A DNA stretch of 64,000 nucleotides. Origin: Metarhizium brunneum. Lineage: Eukaryota; Ascomycota; Sordariomycetes; Hypocreales; Clavicipitaceae. The translations under genes were made by a program, and so were the position numbers. Positions 54,241 through 64,000 of the stretch are shown here, piece after piece. The first letter of the stretch is position 1; each line of letters opens with the position of its first letter. The notes below the pieces were generated by a model, which saw only the letters and a program-made list of their open reading frames with translations, ran no database searches and was not told the origin of the DNA. Location of the stretch: contig NC_089424.1 in assembly GCF_013426205.1 (NCBI RefSeq), forward strand, positions 4,526,001 to 4,590,000. Reading direction: 5' to 3'.

Positions 54241-55357
54241 ATGCTTTGGTCTCCCTCCGGATGCGTGGCTGTATTCTTCGCCGTCCTAGACGTATGCCAG
54301 GCGCATAATCCAGGAGAGGGCGTTGAAATTTGCGCAAATGACCCTCTTAACCCGCCTTGTACTACGGTCGAAGCCCCTAGCGGCCTTTGCGGTAAGTTTC
54401 GTCATTCCGCCTAAGTTTCTATTAACTAATGCGCTAGATTTAAGTCGCCATACCAGAGGAGTATAAGAACAAGGTATCTGGCGTCAGGGCAAACGATACT
54501 GCTAGTATCTGCCGCTTTTATCTGTAAGTGCTTATTTCTGCTGGCTTAGTTACACGGAGAACTAATACGACAAAAATCTATTTTCTATAGAGAGCCGGAG
54601 TGTAAGGGCGAGTACTTTGAAGCTGGTACTGAAGCTGTTAACCTCTACACGGGGCGTCCTGAGTTTAATGATAAGGTCACTTCCTTTATTTGCGACACGG
54701 CAAAACTAATAGCAGCACCTAAGTCCTCGGAATGGACGTTCGGGCGCCAGAGGGAATTATGCACTCATTTAGAGACGCTATCTCTTCAATTTAAGCTAGG
54801 TAATAATATTGGATCCGGGACGTACGATAAGATCAAATTAGGTTTTGAGCACGCCGGACAAACGGTACACGTCATCGCAGAAGGCCCTTTCCATGGTTAC
54901 GAGGTTTCCCAGGATATTAATATACAGGACGTGTTTGGGATGGAAACTGTGGCACTAAGTAAAATTAACAGACTCCGCCTTCTTGATGAGCAACCAGGCT
55001 GGACATTTGGAGCAGACAAGTGGGAAATTGCTGGTATGTAAAACATCTCCCCACGCTCTCTTATTGTTTTTTTTAAAGGTTTTTTCTTCAAAAAGCTAAC
55101 CTAGTCTAGGATTCACGCTCAAAGGACGATGCGCTAACTCGGGAATGACTATCGCGCTTGAGAAATTTTCCTCTCTCAACGAGTGGTTGCAGGCTCCGGG
55201 ATGGTTCCCGTACCAGGTGGAATTGGAGGTCTGGGCAGGCGACGTCCAACCCGAAGACTGGGTTACTAAGTCTCTATGCAAGCAATTCCCAAGCATGAAG
55301 ACGTCAATCTGCATATTGCCGATGAAGACTGGGACAGGAGTCAGCCCTATCAATTAA
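54241..55357 (+). CDS. Secreted protein with four exons, possibly PLAT-like
   Basis: Exons 54241-54391, 54445-54523, 54591-55033 and 55110-55357. The introns (53, 67 and 76 nt) have GTAAGT, GTAAGT and GTATGT donors, CTAAT or CTAAC branch sites and AAG, TAG and TAG acceptors. All phases join, giving 306 aa. Residues 1-20 are a signal peptide (MLWSPSGCVAVFFAVLDVCQ). Mature features include LNPPCTTVEAPSGLC, SICRFYLEPECKGEYFEAG, and a region GSGTYDKIKLGFEHAG, LLDEQPG and DKWEIAGFTLKGRC whose strand order resembles a PLAT/LH2 sandwich; this last point is only an impression. Several cysteines suggest disulfides. Intact, so possibly a live secreted factor. Function unknown. Confidence 0.6.
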
Positions 55358-55369
55358 TATAATTGTCGG

Positions 55370-55850
55370 CGGCAGGTGTCGACGTGTATCAAGGTGGGAA
55401 GAAATTCGATTCACAAAAGGCAGGGGGTGCCGACGTTTTTTATTCTTGGTAAATCCACACTAAAAACAAGCAGAGAGGTGCCGACTTTCTTCGCGCCAGA
55501 ACATCGAGATGGTGTGCAAGAGTTACCGCTGGATGAGACACTCTCAGAACAATCTTTCCTTTCAAATTCAGGCTCAATCTCAAACATCAAGGACAGAGAA
55601 TACCACTTTATGCATTTGACATCTAAAGAGTACTTTGCCGCGCAGTATTTTATGCGATATGCAGCACACTACGACAATTTCTGGCGCTTTGTTGCTGGTT
55701 TGCTTGACCGCAGTGGCCAGGCTTTAAACGTAATCTGTACAATTGAGGAGACACCAGTCGCCCTCTGGGGTCTCACGCACCAGCGACTGGTCATGCATTG
55801 CTTGGCCGAGATCTCAAGCAATCTGCTAACGCGGACGTTATACTGAGACG
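55370..55850 (+). pseudogene. NACHT-type NLR fragment
   Basis: An open stretch with YHFMHLTSKEYFAAQYFMR, DNFWRFVAGLLD and GLTHQRLVMHCLAEISS corresponds to the helical region that follows the NACHT domain in fungal NLR-like proteins (HLTFQEYFAA and FWRFVAGLL type motifs). P-loop and repeat domains are absent and the N-terminal part of the frame is unrelated. It is a shard of a self/non-self or immune-type receptor gene. Confidence 0.6.
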
Positions 55851-56070
55851 GCGCTCTGCGATATTTTGGTGGAGAGTAGCGATACACCCCCGCTCGTGAC
55901 GAAGCTGGGCAAGGAGCAATAGAATCATCAGCCAGTAGTGCCCCCAAGCATGCGAGTAATCACTGCTTATTCACTATTCAAACGCATTGAAACTGGCGGC
56001 GTCTCTCCAGTCTTTAATAGCCGCGTAACAGAAGCCTGCCAGTGGTTTACATGCCCAGAGACTAACTCCC

Positions 56071-56925
56071 TTACTTGACAGGCGTTCCGACATCGACACC
56101 TGTAAATTTGTTAAGAAGCAGCTTTCGACAACACCTTTTCATTTTGTTCATGTACCCATCATCGATCGCGGTTACAGTTGCTGCCCGCTTAGCACCTTCG
56201 AGGACGGCAACATCCTTGGCGAGGTCGGCCAACGTCGCAAAGTCACCCCTCCAACAGCGAAGGGTCAGTGCATCTAATAGGGAGCCGGATAGCTCCGGAA
56301 ACACCATATTATGCCAGAGATTTATAGCTTCCGCGCCTTTATCCTCGGATGGTTCGAAACCACGCGTCAAATTGAACAGGATAGAACCGAAGGCAAACTT
56401 CTCACTCTGTGCTCCGTACAGTCCATAAGTTCCAAGAAGTTTTCCACTTTCTTTACCAAGCACTCGTGACCACGGTGGTGCTAGGCCCAAATTCTCAGCG
56501 CCAATCTTACAACTGCTGTTAAAGTCAGCCAGCTTTAGGTGGTCATCGTTGTCGAGGAGGAGATTTGTTGGGCGAAGATCCCCCTGGACCAATCCAAGGG
56601 ATTCTAGCCAAGCAAGGGCCCGAGACAGTTCCGCAGACCACTGCTCGATTTTCGGTGTCGGCTCCAAACGCAAGACTTCCAGACATACATGTTTCTGTAG
56701 GTCTCGACGCTGGTTCCGTTGCAGACGAGCATCTAAGCTGTCGACCATCAGCTGCATAAAATTTATACCAGGCAACCGTAGAAAACTCTGAATGAATAAT
56801 GGAGGAGGGTGGTTCCGCTCGATAGGTCGTACGTTTCGTTTTCGACCTGAAATTCGTCAAGACGGCCTGCCAGGAGCGGCCTTGAAAAACCACCCTGTCG
56901 CGCCTTTCGAGACAAAATTGCATTT
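56071..56925 (-). pseudogene. Kinase-like protein remnant
   Basis: The 56071-56775 frame carries a kinase C-lobe: LVQGDLRPTNLLLDNDDHLK (HRD-loop equivalent with catalytic Asp and Asn), LADFNS (DFG equivalent, changed to DFN), and a later FAFGSILFNLTRG helix. The frame begins without ATG. The region up to ATG 56923 (MQFCLERRDRVVFQGRSW) seems to encode the N-terminal part in other frames, with at least one frame change near 56,780-56,870. Fungal genomes carry many such divergent kinase-like genes. It is probably inactive. Confidence 0.55.
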
Positions 56926-57187
56926 GTCTAGCGTTCCAGGAAGCTCTTCAAACAACACATGTTGGTGGTGACTAAAGCGATGTATCTAGAAAGATGTACA
57001 AGAAGATATAACGAGCACGACCGGATGTGGGCAGTTCAAGGTCAAGGGCTCAGAAACGCACGAGCGACCTGCCAATAAATAGTAAGATTCATTGAGTCTG
57101 CCTGACTAATCAGCCTTGCTGCATGTCGGTCGCTGCTAGTGCAACTGTGTTAGTGGGCTCCTCCAGCTAGCTATTCCTAGATAGATT

Positions 57188-57412
57188 TCAAGTTTCCAAC
57201 ATCGCCTTGGGCTTCCAGAGCCCATCACGGAACACCCACGCGCCCGAATCCTTATAATCATCGCATGGCGAGCGTATCGTGCTTAAGCCAGCCCTGGCTG
57301 TGGTTTTCACCGTTCCACAGTCTCCGCAGTCCTTATACGGACGAATTACCGACGGCTCATCTATGGTATGATTGCACTGGTATTTTCGATTATGGATAAT
57401 TTCGATGCACAT
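57188..57412 (-). CDS. Small cysteine-containing fungal protein (74 aa)
   Basis: ATG at 57410-57412; the frame is intact to TAG 57188-57190. It starts MCIEIIHNRKYQCNHTIDEP and has a later CGDCGTVK and a further Cys near 50. The early MCIEIxHxYxCxH type start and paired cysteines recall a group of small fungal proteins that probably bind zinc, with no known role. No signal peptide, so likely intracellular. A possible intron upstream (CTAAC near 57,466) is in the leader and does not affect the frame. Confidence 0.5.
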   Translation of the reverse strand: MCIEIIHNRKYQCNHTIDEPSVIRPYKDCGDCGTVKTTARAGLSTIRSPCDDYKDSGAWVFRDGLWKPKAMLET

Positions 57413-58429
57413 CTTCTCGACTGTTTCAGCACGATTCGATCTCCAGAACGTGGGGAAATTAACTAACCTTGTATGCTAAGAAGATAGGTAAGGTGGTATC
57501 CGAGCTGAAAGTAGAATGTTGAACGATTGCAACTTGCATGAGTGACTATTTGAGCCATCGTGCTTTTTATCCTCAGTATACGTCACCTCAGCAAAAGAGC
57601 ACTACATAATGTCATCCTAAGCAGCCGACTCTTTGACTGCAGGTTTGGAATACGTGAACGCGGAGTATATGCATGCACACAAGCACACAAAGGCTACCGC
57701 AGCTTCAGATGACTAGTTATACTCCAAACGTCTTTCGCGTGTTTTTGCCCAATAGCATGATGGCTCAAAGGCGCCACAGCGGCTCGCGAAACATTTCCGA
57801 AAAACGAAGACTGGCGTCACAACACCCTCAAGATCACGGCATTATGGATAGCACTGACAGATGCCTCAATCACCATCAAGGATCATCTTTGATTGTAATG
57901 TTATTGCGGATACTCTAGTAAAAAGAAGCAACAATGATAAAAAATGCGGATATAAGCATTGACTTTTCTGGTCCGCCTGATTCCCACAGCTATTCCTTTT
58001 ATTCCACTATTTGCAGGGGAGCTGAGCGACGAGCCGCTCAACAAAATACATATTTGGCGCCGCTTTTATGACTTCGCGAAAGAGCAACAATATTATCATG
58101 TGTCCTTTCTCTTGTGTTTCAATGTGCTAAGCCCTTCATAGCTCTAGTAGCCGTTACACTACCTGCTGTCAAGGCTGCAAGGTACTTAAGGCCCGAGATG
58201 AAAGAGCGTGATAACCAGGCGCAACACAGGCCTACTAGTTCGCGCGCCTAATTAATACTCTGTTATGGTTATGCGCAGGCTTGCTTTCTGCGAAAGGGGC
58301 AGTGCTTACTGGTTCCAGAAAAAAAAAAGAAACTCGAGGTCCCGAATTCTCATGTCTCGCTCCTCTACCGTCAATCATACGTTGCCTTGTCCGGAGCCCA
58401 CACCGAGAAAAGTCTTGTTTGTATTGAGT
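57413..58429. other. Intergenic stretch
   Basis: Short open frames only; nothing recognised. Confidence 0.3.
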
Positions 58430-59340
58430 CTATTGACGAGCTCCAGGCACTGGAAACCCTGCTGCACAAACCCTGGGCGCATTTGCGCCAGTCTCAAAAT
58501 GACCGAAGCTTTTATTAAGCTCACCAACCGCAGTAGTGGAGAGATCAGCGCTGTCCTCGCTTTTAGCTAGAACAGGGATACTGTGGGAGGGTTCTCTCCC
58601 ACGGGCATCTTGGCACCTTTTTGGCGAGCTGGTCGGCCAGCTCGTTACCTTCGATTCCGGCATGGCCTGGGCACCAAAGCACACGGATCATACCTGGGTT
58701 CGCATCACCCGTCTTCTGAAATGTACGGAACGCCATTTGTGATGACGGTGATGCTGTCGTGCCTATGCAGTCAATGACCGAGGTATTGTCGATGCAGATG
58801 GTGATCTTTTCCTTTTGGCGTCGTTGCGCGATTGTAGTACGGAGGCCTTCTAGGGCGCCTCTGATCTTGGCGTCGAACACTTCGCCCTTACCAATCTATC
58901 CGCGACCTTGTGCAATGAGTCGCTGCTGTCGATAGACAGCATACGCCCATCCCGCCGTGTCTCTTTCGGTTTTGGAGCCGTCGCTATAGACTACTAATCT
59001 CGTCTGGGTCCTGCTCTAAACTTGCATTCGCTTAATTTGACGTTCTTTTGTCGGGCGACTCCCTTTGCTTTCCGTCCGGATAGTATCTGAGAAGCGTTGG
59101 GGGATTAGGCGTGGACGCTCTATCGCTGGTGCTAGAGTGGCATTGTGGAAGAACCTGACGCCTTTTATGGCTGTTCGCCGTGCCGTGTCTACGTTCGGGT
59201 TAGTGGCGTACTGAATCTCGAGCTCTTGCTGCAGAAAGCGGCGGATAAGCGGGTGGTACTTATGGAGTAACTCTCGAAAGTAACCCTACGAGTGGCGGGT
59301 TTCGGGCTCTCTTTCCTTGATAGACCAGACTTCTGTGGAA
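58430..59340 (-). mobile_element. Tad-type LINE fragment (end of RT to RNase H), multiply broken
   Basis: The minus strand reads, from 59340 downward, an RT C-terminal region (HPLIRRFLQQELEIQYAT, then VRFFHNATLAP), then RNase H with LVVYSDGSKTERDTAGWAYA, ITICIDNTSVIDCI and VLWCPGHAGIEGNELADQLA. The RNase H acidic residues are recognisable. Stops occur between these blocks (for example near 58,900 and 59,020) and before the first. The fragment overlaps in domain order with the LINE end at 48020-48932 but is on the opposite strand and not joined to it. Confidence 0.7.
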
Positions 59341-59689
59341 AAGATGGCGTCAACTATCTCCATTTCACTTTGGATGCCTGAACGTTCCATTTTGGCCTGC
59401 AATTTAGACTCTTTCCGTAGCGTTTGTTGTGCCCCATGTTCAGTTGTACTAAGAATATCCAACCTTGGTTACAACCTGAACCAGAAAAGGGGCCAAAATG
59501 CCCACAACCTAAGCGACCGTATAAAAAAGATAAAAGATTCTCGCTGCTGCGTCCGCTTTCTATTGGCAAGCGTACTCTCCATACAGTCCGTAACAGTATG
59601 GTCAATTGCTGTTTGCTTAGCGCATTCTCTTCACTCAAAATTTGTCCTCAGGGCCGTCGAATTTCGATACCCGAGATATGTGTCATTAC

Positions 59690-60080
59690 AAATATTTTAA
59701 TTAAATACCCTTGCAGACATGCAGGCATCATGCCGGAGGTTGATGTTGCAGCCAACTGCACAATCAACCAACAGGCTGATGGCGACGTTCTCCTTGCCGC
59801 CACGCACGGTACGGTCTGGGATGCTGACTGTATCTTTCCGATACCCGACAATTACCAATCTGAACATGCTGCTCCAATGATGTGTGCCGGCGCAACTGTG
59901 TGGCAATGTCTACATCAATATGATGTTCGGCCTGCCCAAAGAGTTGGCATTATGGGCATTGGCGGTCTTGGCCACTTGGCGATCAAAATCGCAGCCGCCA
60001 TGGGATGCCATGTTGTGGCGTTGTCCAGATCCCCAGACAAAAGAGATGATGCCTGTGACGGTACAAGGCACGAACAAGGT
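59690..60080 (+). pseudogene. Zinc-type alcohol dehydrogenase middle fragment, cut by the AT block
   Basis: Reads HGTVWDADCIFPIPDNY, then SEHAAPMMCAGATVWQCLHQ and VGIMGIGGLGHLAIKIAAAM, with the NAD(P)-binding GxGGLG motif of cinnamyl-type alcohol dehydrogenases. The zinc ligands of the N-terminal domain are missing, and the sequence loses similarity near 60,060-60,090, where the AT-rich block begins. Confidence 0.65.
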
Positions 60081-60089
60081 CAAGTATAA

Positions 60090-61851
60090 CTTAGATAAAG
60101 CAATTATTTATAAGGAAAAAAAGAAAACCCTTAAAAGGAACTTTAATTAAAGCTTTTTATATAATATTTATAAAGTAAGATATTTATTAAATAAATAAGT
60201 TATATAATTCTTTTATATATAATTTCTTTTTATTTTTTTACTTTTAAATTTTTAATATTTTACTTTACTTAATATTAAGCACTTTATATTTTTTATTTTA
60301 TAAGTTTAGGTTTATTTTTATAATATTTCTTAAACTTTTTAATTATTATATAAGTATTAATAATATTATATAATAGTTTTTATATTACTTTTTTATAATT
60401 AAAGCTTTTTTATAGTATATAATACTAAAAATCTTTCCTTTTTTTTATATTTTAAGTCTAATATTTTTTTAATTACTTAGAGCTTTTTACTTTTATTATT
60501 TAATATTATTATTAATAATAATAAGTTATACTAGCTAAGAAGTAAATTATTTAGTAATAATTATAAGAGGTTAATATAAAATAAGTTATAAATTAAGCTT
60601 AATTTATATAATAATTTAAGCTAATAAGTATAAAAGCTAAGTATATACTTTATTTAAAAAAAGCTAATAAACTTATAATTAAGTTTTAAAATAAATCTAA
60701 TTAAATTAATATTATATATACTTAATAAAATTATATTTTTAATTTAATAAGCTAATATTAATAATTTATTTATATTAATAAATTTTTCTTATAAAGCTTA
60801 GACTAAAAGTAGGTTTATTTAAAGTAAATTAATAATCTCTTATATTTTAATAATAAAGTTATTACCTTTTTTATAATAGTTTATTATATTTTTAAGTATT
60901 AGCTTTAGAATTACTTAAAGGGGGATTAAAGCTTATTTAAGGGTAATAGCTTATATTTATAAAAAAAGGGAATATATTAATTAAATTATTAATAATATTA
61001 TAAGCTATAAACTTAGCTAATAAAAGCTACTTATTCTAGTTATATTAAGTAAAGCTAATATATTAATAAAAGTATTACTTAAAAAATAAATTAGTATTTT
61101 TAGTTTAGTTATTAATTTTAAGGTAATATATTATAAAAAAGCTAATATTAGTTTATAATTAGTAATAAACTACTTTCTAGAATTCTCAGATAAATAATAA
61201 TTTTTTATTAAATATAATTAAATCTAATAAGCTATAAAGTTTTTATATATTTTATATAAATAATATAGCTAGATTATATATTTTTATATTAGTTTTATAA
61301 AGTATAAAATATTTATCCTTTAATAACCTATTAATTATAATTATAATTATATTAAATCTATAAAAAGTAAATTAAAATAAGCTAATAAAGTTAATAAATA
61401 GGTTTTTTTATTTTTATAATAAGATTAAAAAAGGCTTTAATATTTTTAGTACTATAGCTAGGAGTTTTTATTCCTTATATATTTATAGTAATTATATATA
61501 AATTATTTTATATTAATATTAAGCCTTAATTATTAATATAAGTATAAAATAAGTTTATATAGCTTATTTTTCTTAAAGTAGCTTAACTTAATATTATTAT
61601 AAGTAAGTTAAATAAGAAAAGTTTATAATTTACTTTTTAAAATATATAATATTTCTTAGAAGTATAATTAGCTTTTATTTATTATATATTTTAATAAAAA
61701 AACTTTCTTTAAGTAAGAAATATTATAAGGTTTAAATATTTTATTTTTAATTTTTATTTATTATTTATTATTTTTATAACCCTTATTTAATAATCTTATA
61801 ATTTTATAATTAACTAATTCTAATTTAACTTTATTTAAAATAATAAAGTAT
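60090..61851. repeat. AT-only block, RIP-degraded
   Basis: Almost only A and T, no usable frames, nothing identified. Confidence 0.8.
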
Positions 61852-64000
61852 TGTTACGACCCAGTTATAAGCTGCAGTGTAGGTCGCAGGTTAGGCCGGC
61901 TATATAAGCTATAAAACAGCGTAAATATAATAAGTAATAAATTAATAGTTAAAATAAGCTACTAATAAAAAAGAGTTTATTAATTATTTAATAAACTTTA
62001 AATAAACTAATAATATATATATAATTATAATTTATTAGAACTTTAATAAATAATAAGTAAATATTATAATATATAAGAACCCTTAAATTTACTTTATAAA
62101 TAAACTTTAACTTTTTAGCTTTTAATATAAATTATTATATTAAATAAGCTTTACTTATAACTTTTTAATTTTAATTACTTAGTTATAATTTATAATCTAT
62201 TATTAATATAATAATTAATTACTTAGATTAATTATTTTAGTTATTTTACTAATATAAATTATAATTAGTTTATTTTTTAGGAATTTTAGCTATTATATAT
62301 TAGAAGCTTTTATTTAAATAACTATTATATTACTTTAAGTAATATCTAATAATTATTAAGATAATACTTATAATACCTATTTTATTTAAGGTAATTATAT
62401 TATTAATACCTTAAAAACCTTAAAGCTTTAAACCTTAAAACCTTATAATTAAACTTATATAATTATACTAATAAGTTAAATAATTTAGCCTTAAATATTA
62501 AATACTTATATTAAAATAAAAAAACTTAAGAGAAATTATTAAGCCTAAAATATTAAAACCTTATAATAATAACCTAAAAATACTTTAAGAATTCTTAATT
62601 TAGCTTAAAGTATATTATTAATTTTACTTAAATAAATTAATTAATATATAAATAAAAATATTATATACTAAAAAATATATAATAAGTATTATACTTATAT
62701 AATTTAAACTAATTATATAAAATTATTTTATTAATATAAAAAATAATTAAAAAAATAAAATAAAAGAAATATTTATTAATTATAAAAAATTTAAAAAAGT
62801 AATTAAAAAAATATTTAAATTAATTAATAAAATAAAAACTATAATTATTTATATAAATTAACTTAAATAAAAAGAATTTATATTAAATTATATAATATAT
62901 TTTAGATAAATTACCTTAATATTAAACTAAGAAAATAAGCTACTTATATTAGCTTTCTTTAAAGAACTAAAAGAAGAAATTAAAAATAAATTATATAAAA
63001 AAAATATACTAAATAACTTCTTAAATTATATAATAATAATAATTTAAATTAATAATAAATAATATTAATAATATATATAAAAATAATAAGAAAAGAAAAT
63101 CTAGAACTTTATAAGAAAAAGAAAATAATAAGTAAACCAAAAAAAAAAGCAAAAAAAACCTATTACTTATAATTATACTTTTAATTCTAAATAAATAAAG
63201 CTTAATATTATTAAAAAAAATAATAAAAAAAAAAAGAAATATTATAATTATAAAAAACCAGGATATTTTATTAATAAATATAAGAAACCTAAGAAAAAAT
63301 AAAAGCTAGTATTAAAAGAAAGTAAAAAATAGTTTAATACTATTAATTAATAAAAAAATAAAGTTATTAAACTAAAAGTAAAATATAAAAACCTTAATTA
63401 AACCTTTTATTATAATAATAATTATTATATTTATATAAGTAATAAATAAAAAATAAAATAATTTCTAAAAAAACTAAAAAAACTAAGAAAAAAAATTATA
63501 AACTTTATAAAAAATAAGCTATAAATAATTAAATAATTAATATAAAAAAAACTAAATAAATAATTAATAAAAAAAAAAACTCTTATAATAATAAAATAAA
63601 AAAAACTTTATAAACTAAAATTATTAAAATATTTAAATAAAAACTTATATTAAAAAATTCTTAATTAGGTATAATAATAAGTAAAAATAAGAAAAATTTA
63701 AAGGAAATAATAATATAAAAAAAAGTAAAATATATAAATTTTTACTCCCTTTAATAAACTAAAAAATAAAGTAAAGAAAATAAGTATTAATAATAATAAT
63801 ATAATTTTAAATACTTTAAAAATATCTAAAAATAAATAAAATAAAAAAAAAATACTAATAAAGTTAATAATTATATAAAAGTAAGCTATATAATAATATT
63901 TTTTTATATTAATAAGAAAATATTTTATAATTCTTATTATTATAATAAATACTATTATAATATTAAGAAACCTAATATTATAATACCTAAAAAGGGAAAA
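61852..64000 (+). mobile_element. RIP-destroyed relative of the gypsy element (LTR, leader, part of gag; runs off the window)
   Basis: The LTR (about 61852-62297) begins TGTTACGACCCAG and keeps about 60 bp of readable sequence. Its end and the leader (62281-62380) align base by base with the intact element with mostly C-to-T and G-to-A changes. At 63238-63297 a degraded zinc knuckle reads KYYNYKKPGYFINKYKK, that is, the intact CYNCGKPGHFANKCKK with Cys turned to Tyr and Gly to Lys. Its distance from the LTR equals that in the intact gag. Orientation is plus. Confidence 0.85.

Overview
This window comes from a filamentous ascomycete fungus. Short introns (about 50-85 nt) carry GTRNGT donors, CTRAY branch sites and YAG acceptors, and the gene families are fungal: a Zn2Cys6-type regulator, a MARVEL protein, NACHT-NLR and kinase-like remnants, and Tad-type LINEs. 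Long AT-only blocks are typical of repeat-induced point mutation (RIP). A toxin remnant and several secreted proteins suggest, but do not prove, a Sordariomycete close to insect- or invertebrate-associated Hypocreales.

Layout. 1-15,000 is gene-poor accessory DNA. It holds an intact secreted pyroglutamyl-peptidase-like gene (1250-2548), a tiny secreted six-cysteine gene (8269-8495), and many broken genes: zinc-ADH fragments, a fungal transcription-factor remnant, an MFS transporter with one stop codon, a large-toxin fragment split by a solo LTR, a short-chain dehydrogenase (SDR) with one stop codon, and a patatin-like fragment. 15,040-24,046 is a RIP graveyard with a fresh solo LTR at 15565-16000.

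24,047-39,234 is the highlight: two almost identical Ty3/gypsy chromoviruses in tandem (LTR-internal-LTR-internal-LTR), bounded only at the outside by a 5-bp target duplication, TTAAG. Each copy reads on the minus strand and keeps open gag and pol. I read a -1 frameshift signal between them (slippery A AAA AAC, 7-nt spacer, stem-loop), a possible Tf1-like self-priming site and a polypurine tract. Each also carries, on the opposite strand, a spliced gene for a Zn2Cys6-like plus coiled-coil protein, intact in the right copy and frameshifted in the left copy. A heavily RIPed relative of the same element lies at 61852-64000, so old copies were mutated while the tandem pair was not.

39,240-44,620 and 60,090-64,000 are further RIP blocks that cut off neighbouring genes. 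44,600-60,090 is a second accessory segment. It holds a truncated nuclear-type protein, a one-stop pseudogene of an unknown fungal family, a MARVEL fragment next to a 5'-truncated LINE, a 479-aa secreted protein, two TA-flanked miniature elements, a four-exon secreted protein, NLR and kinase-like remnants, a small cysteine-containing protein, a second LINE fragment and an ADH fragment.

There is no operon-like pathway. The common theme is a transposon-rich, RIP-damaged region with secreted or interaction-type genes at different stages of decay. Several genes are broken by one stop codon that C-to-T or G-to-A change can explain. All function calls rest on reading the sequence and remembered family patterns; no database search was run.
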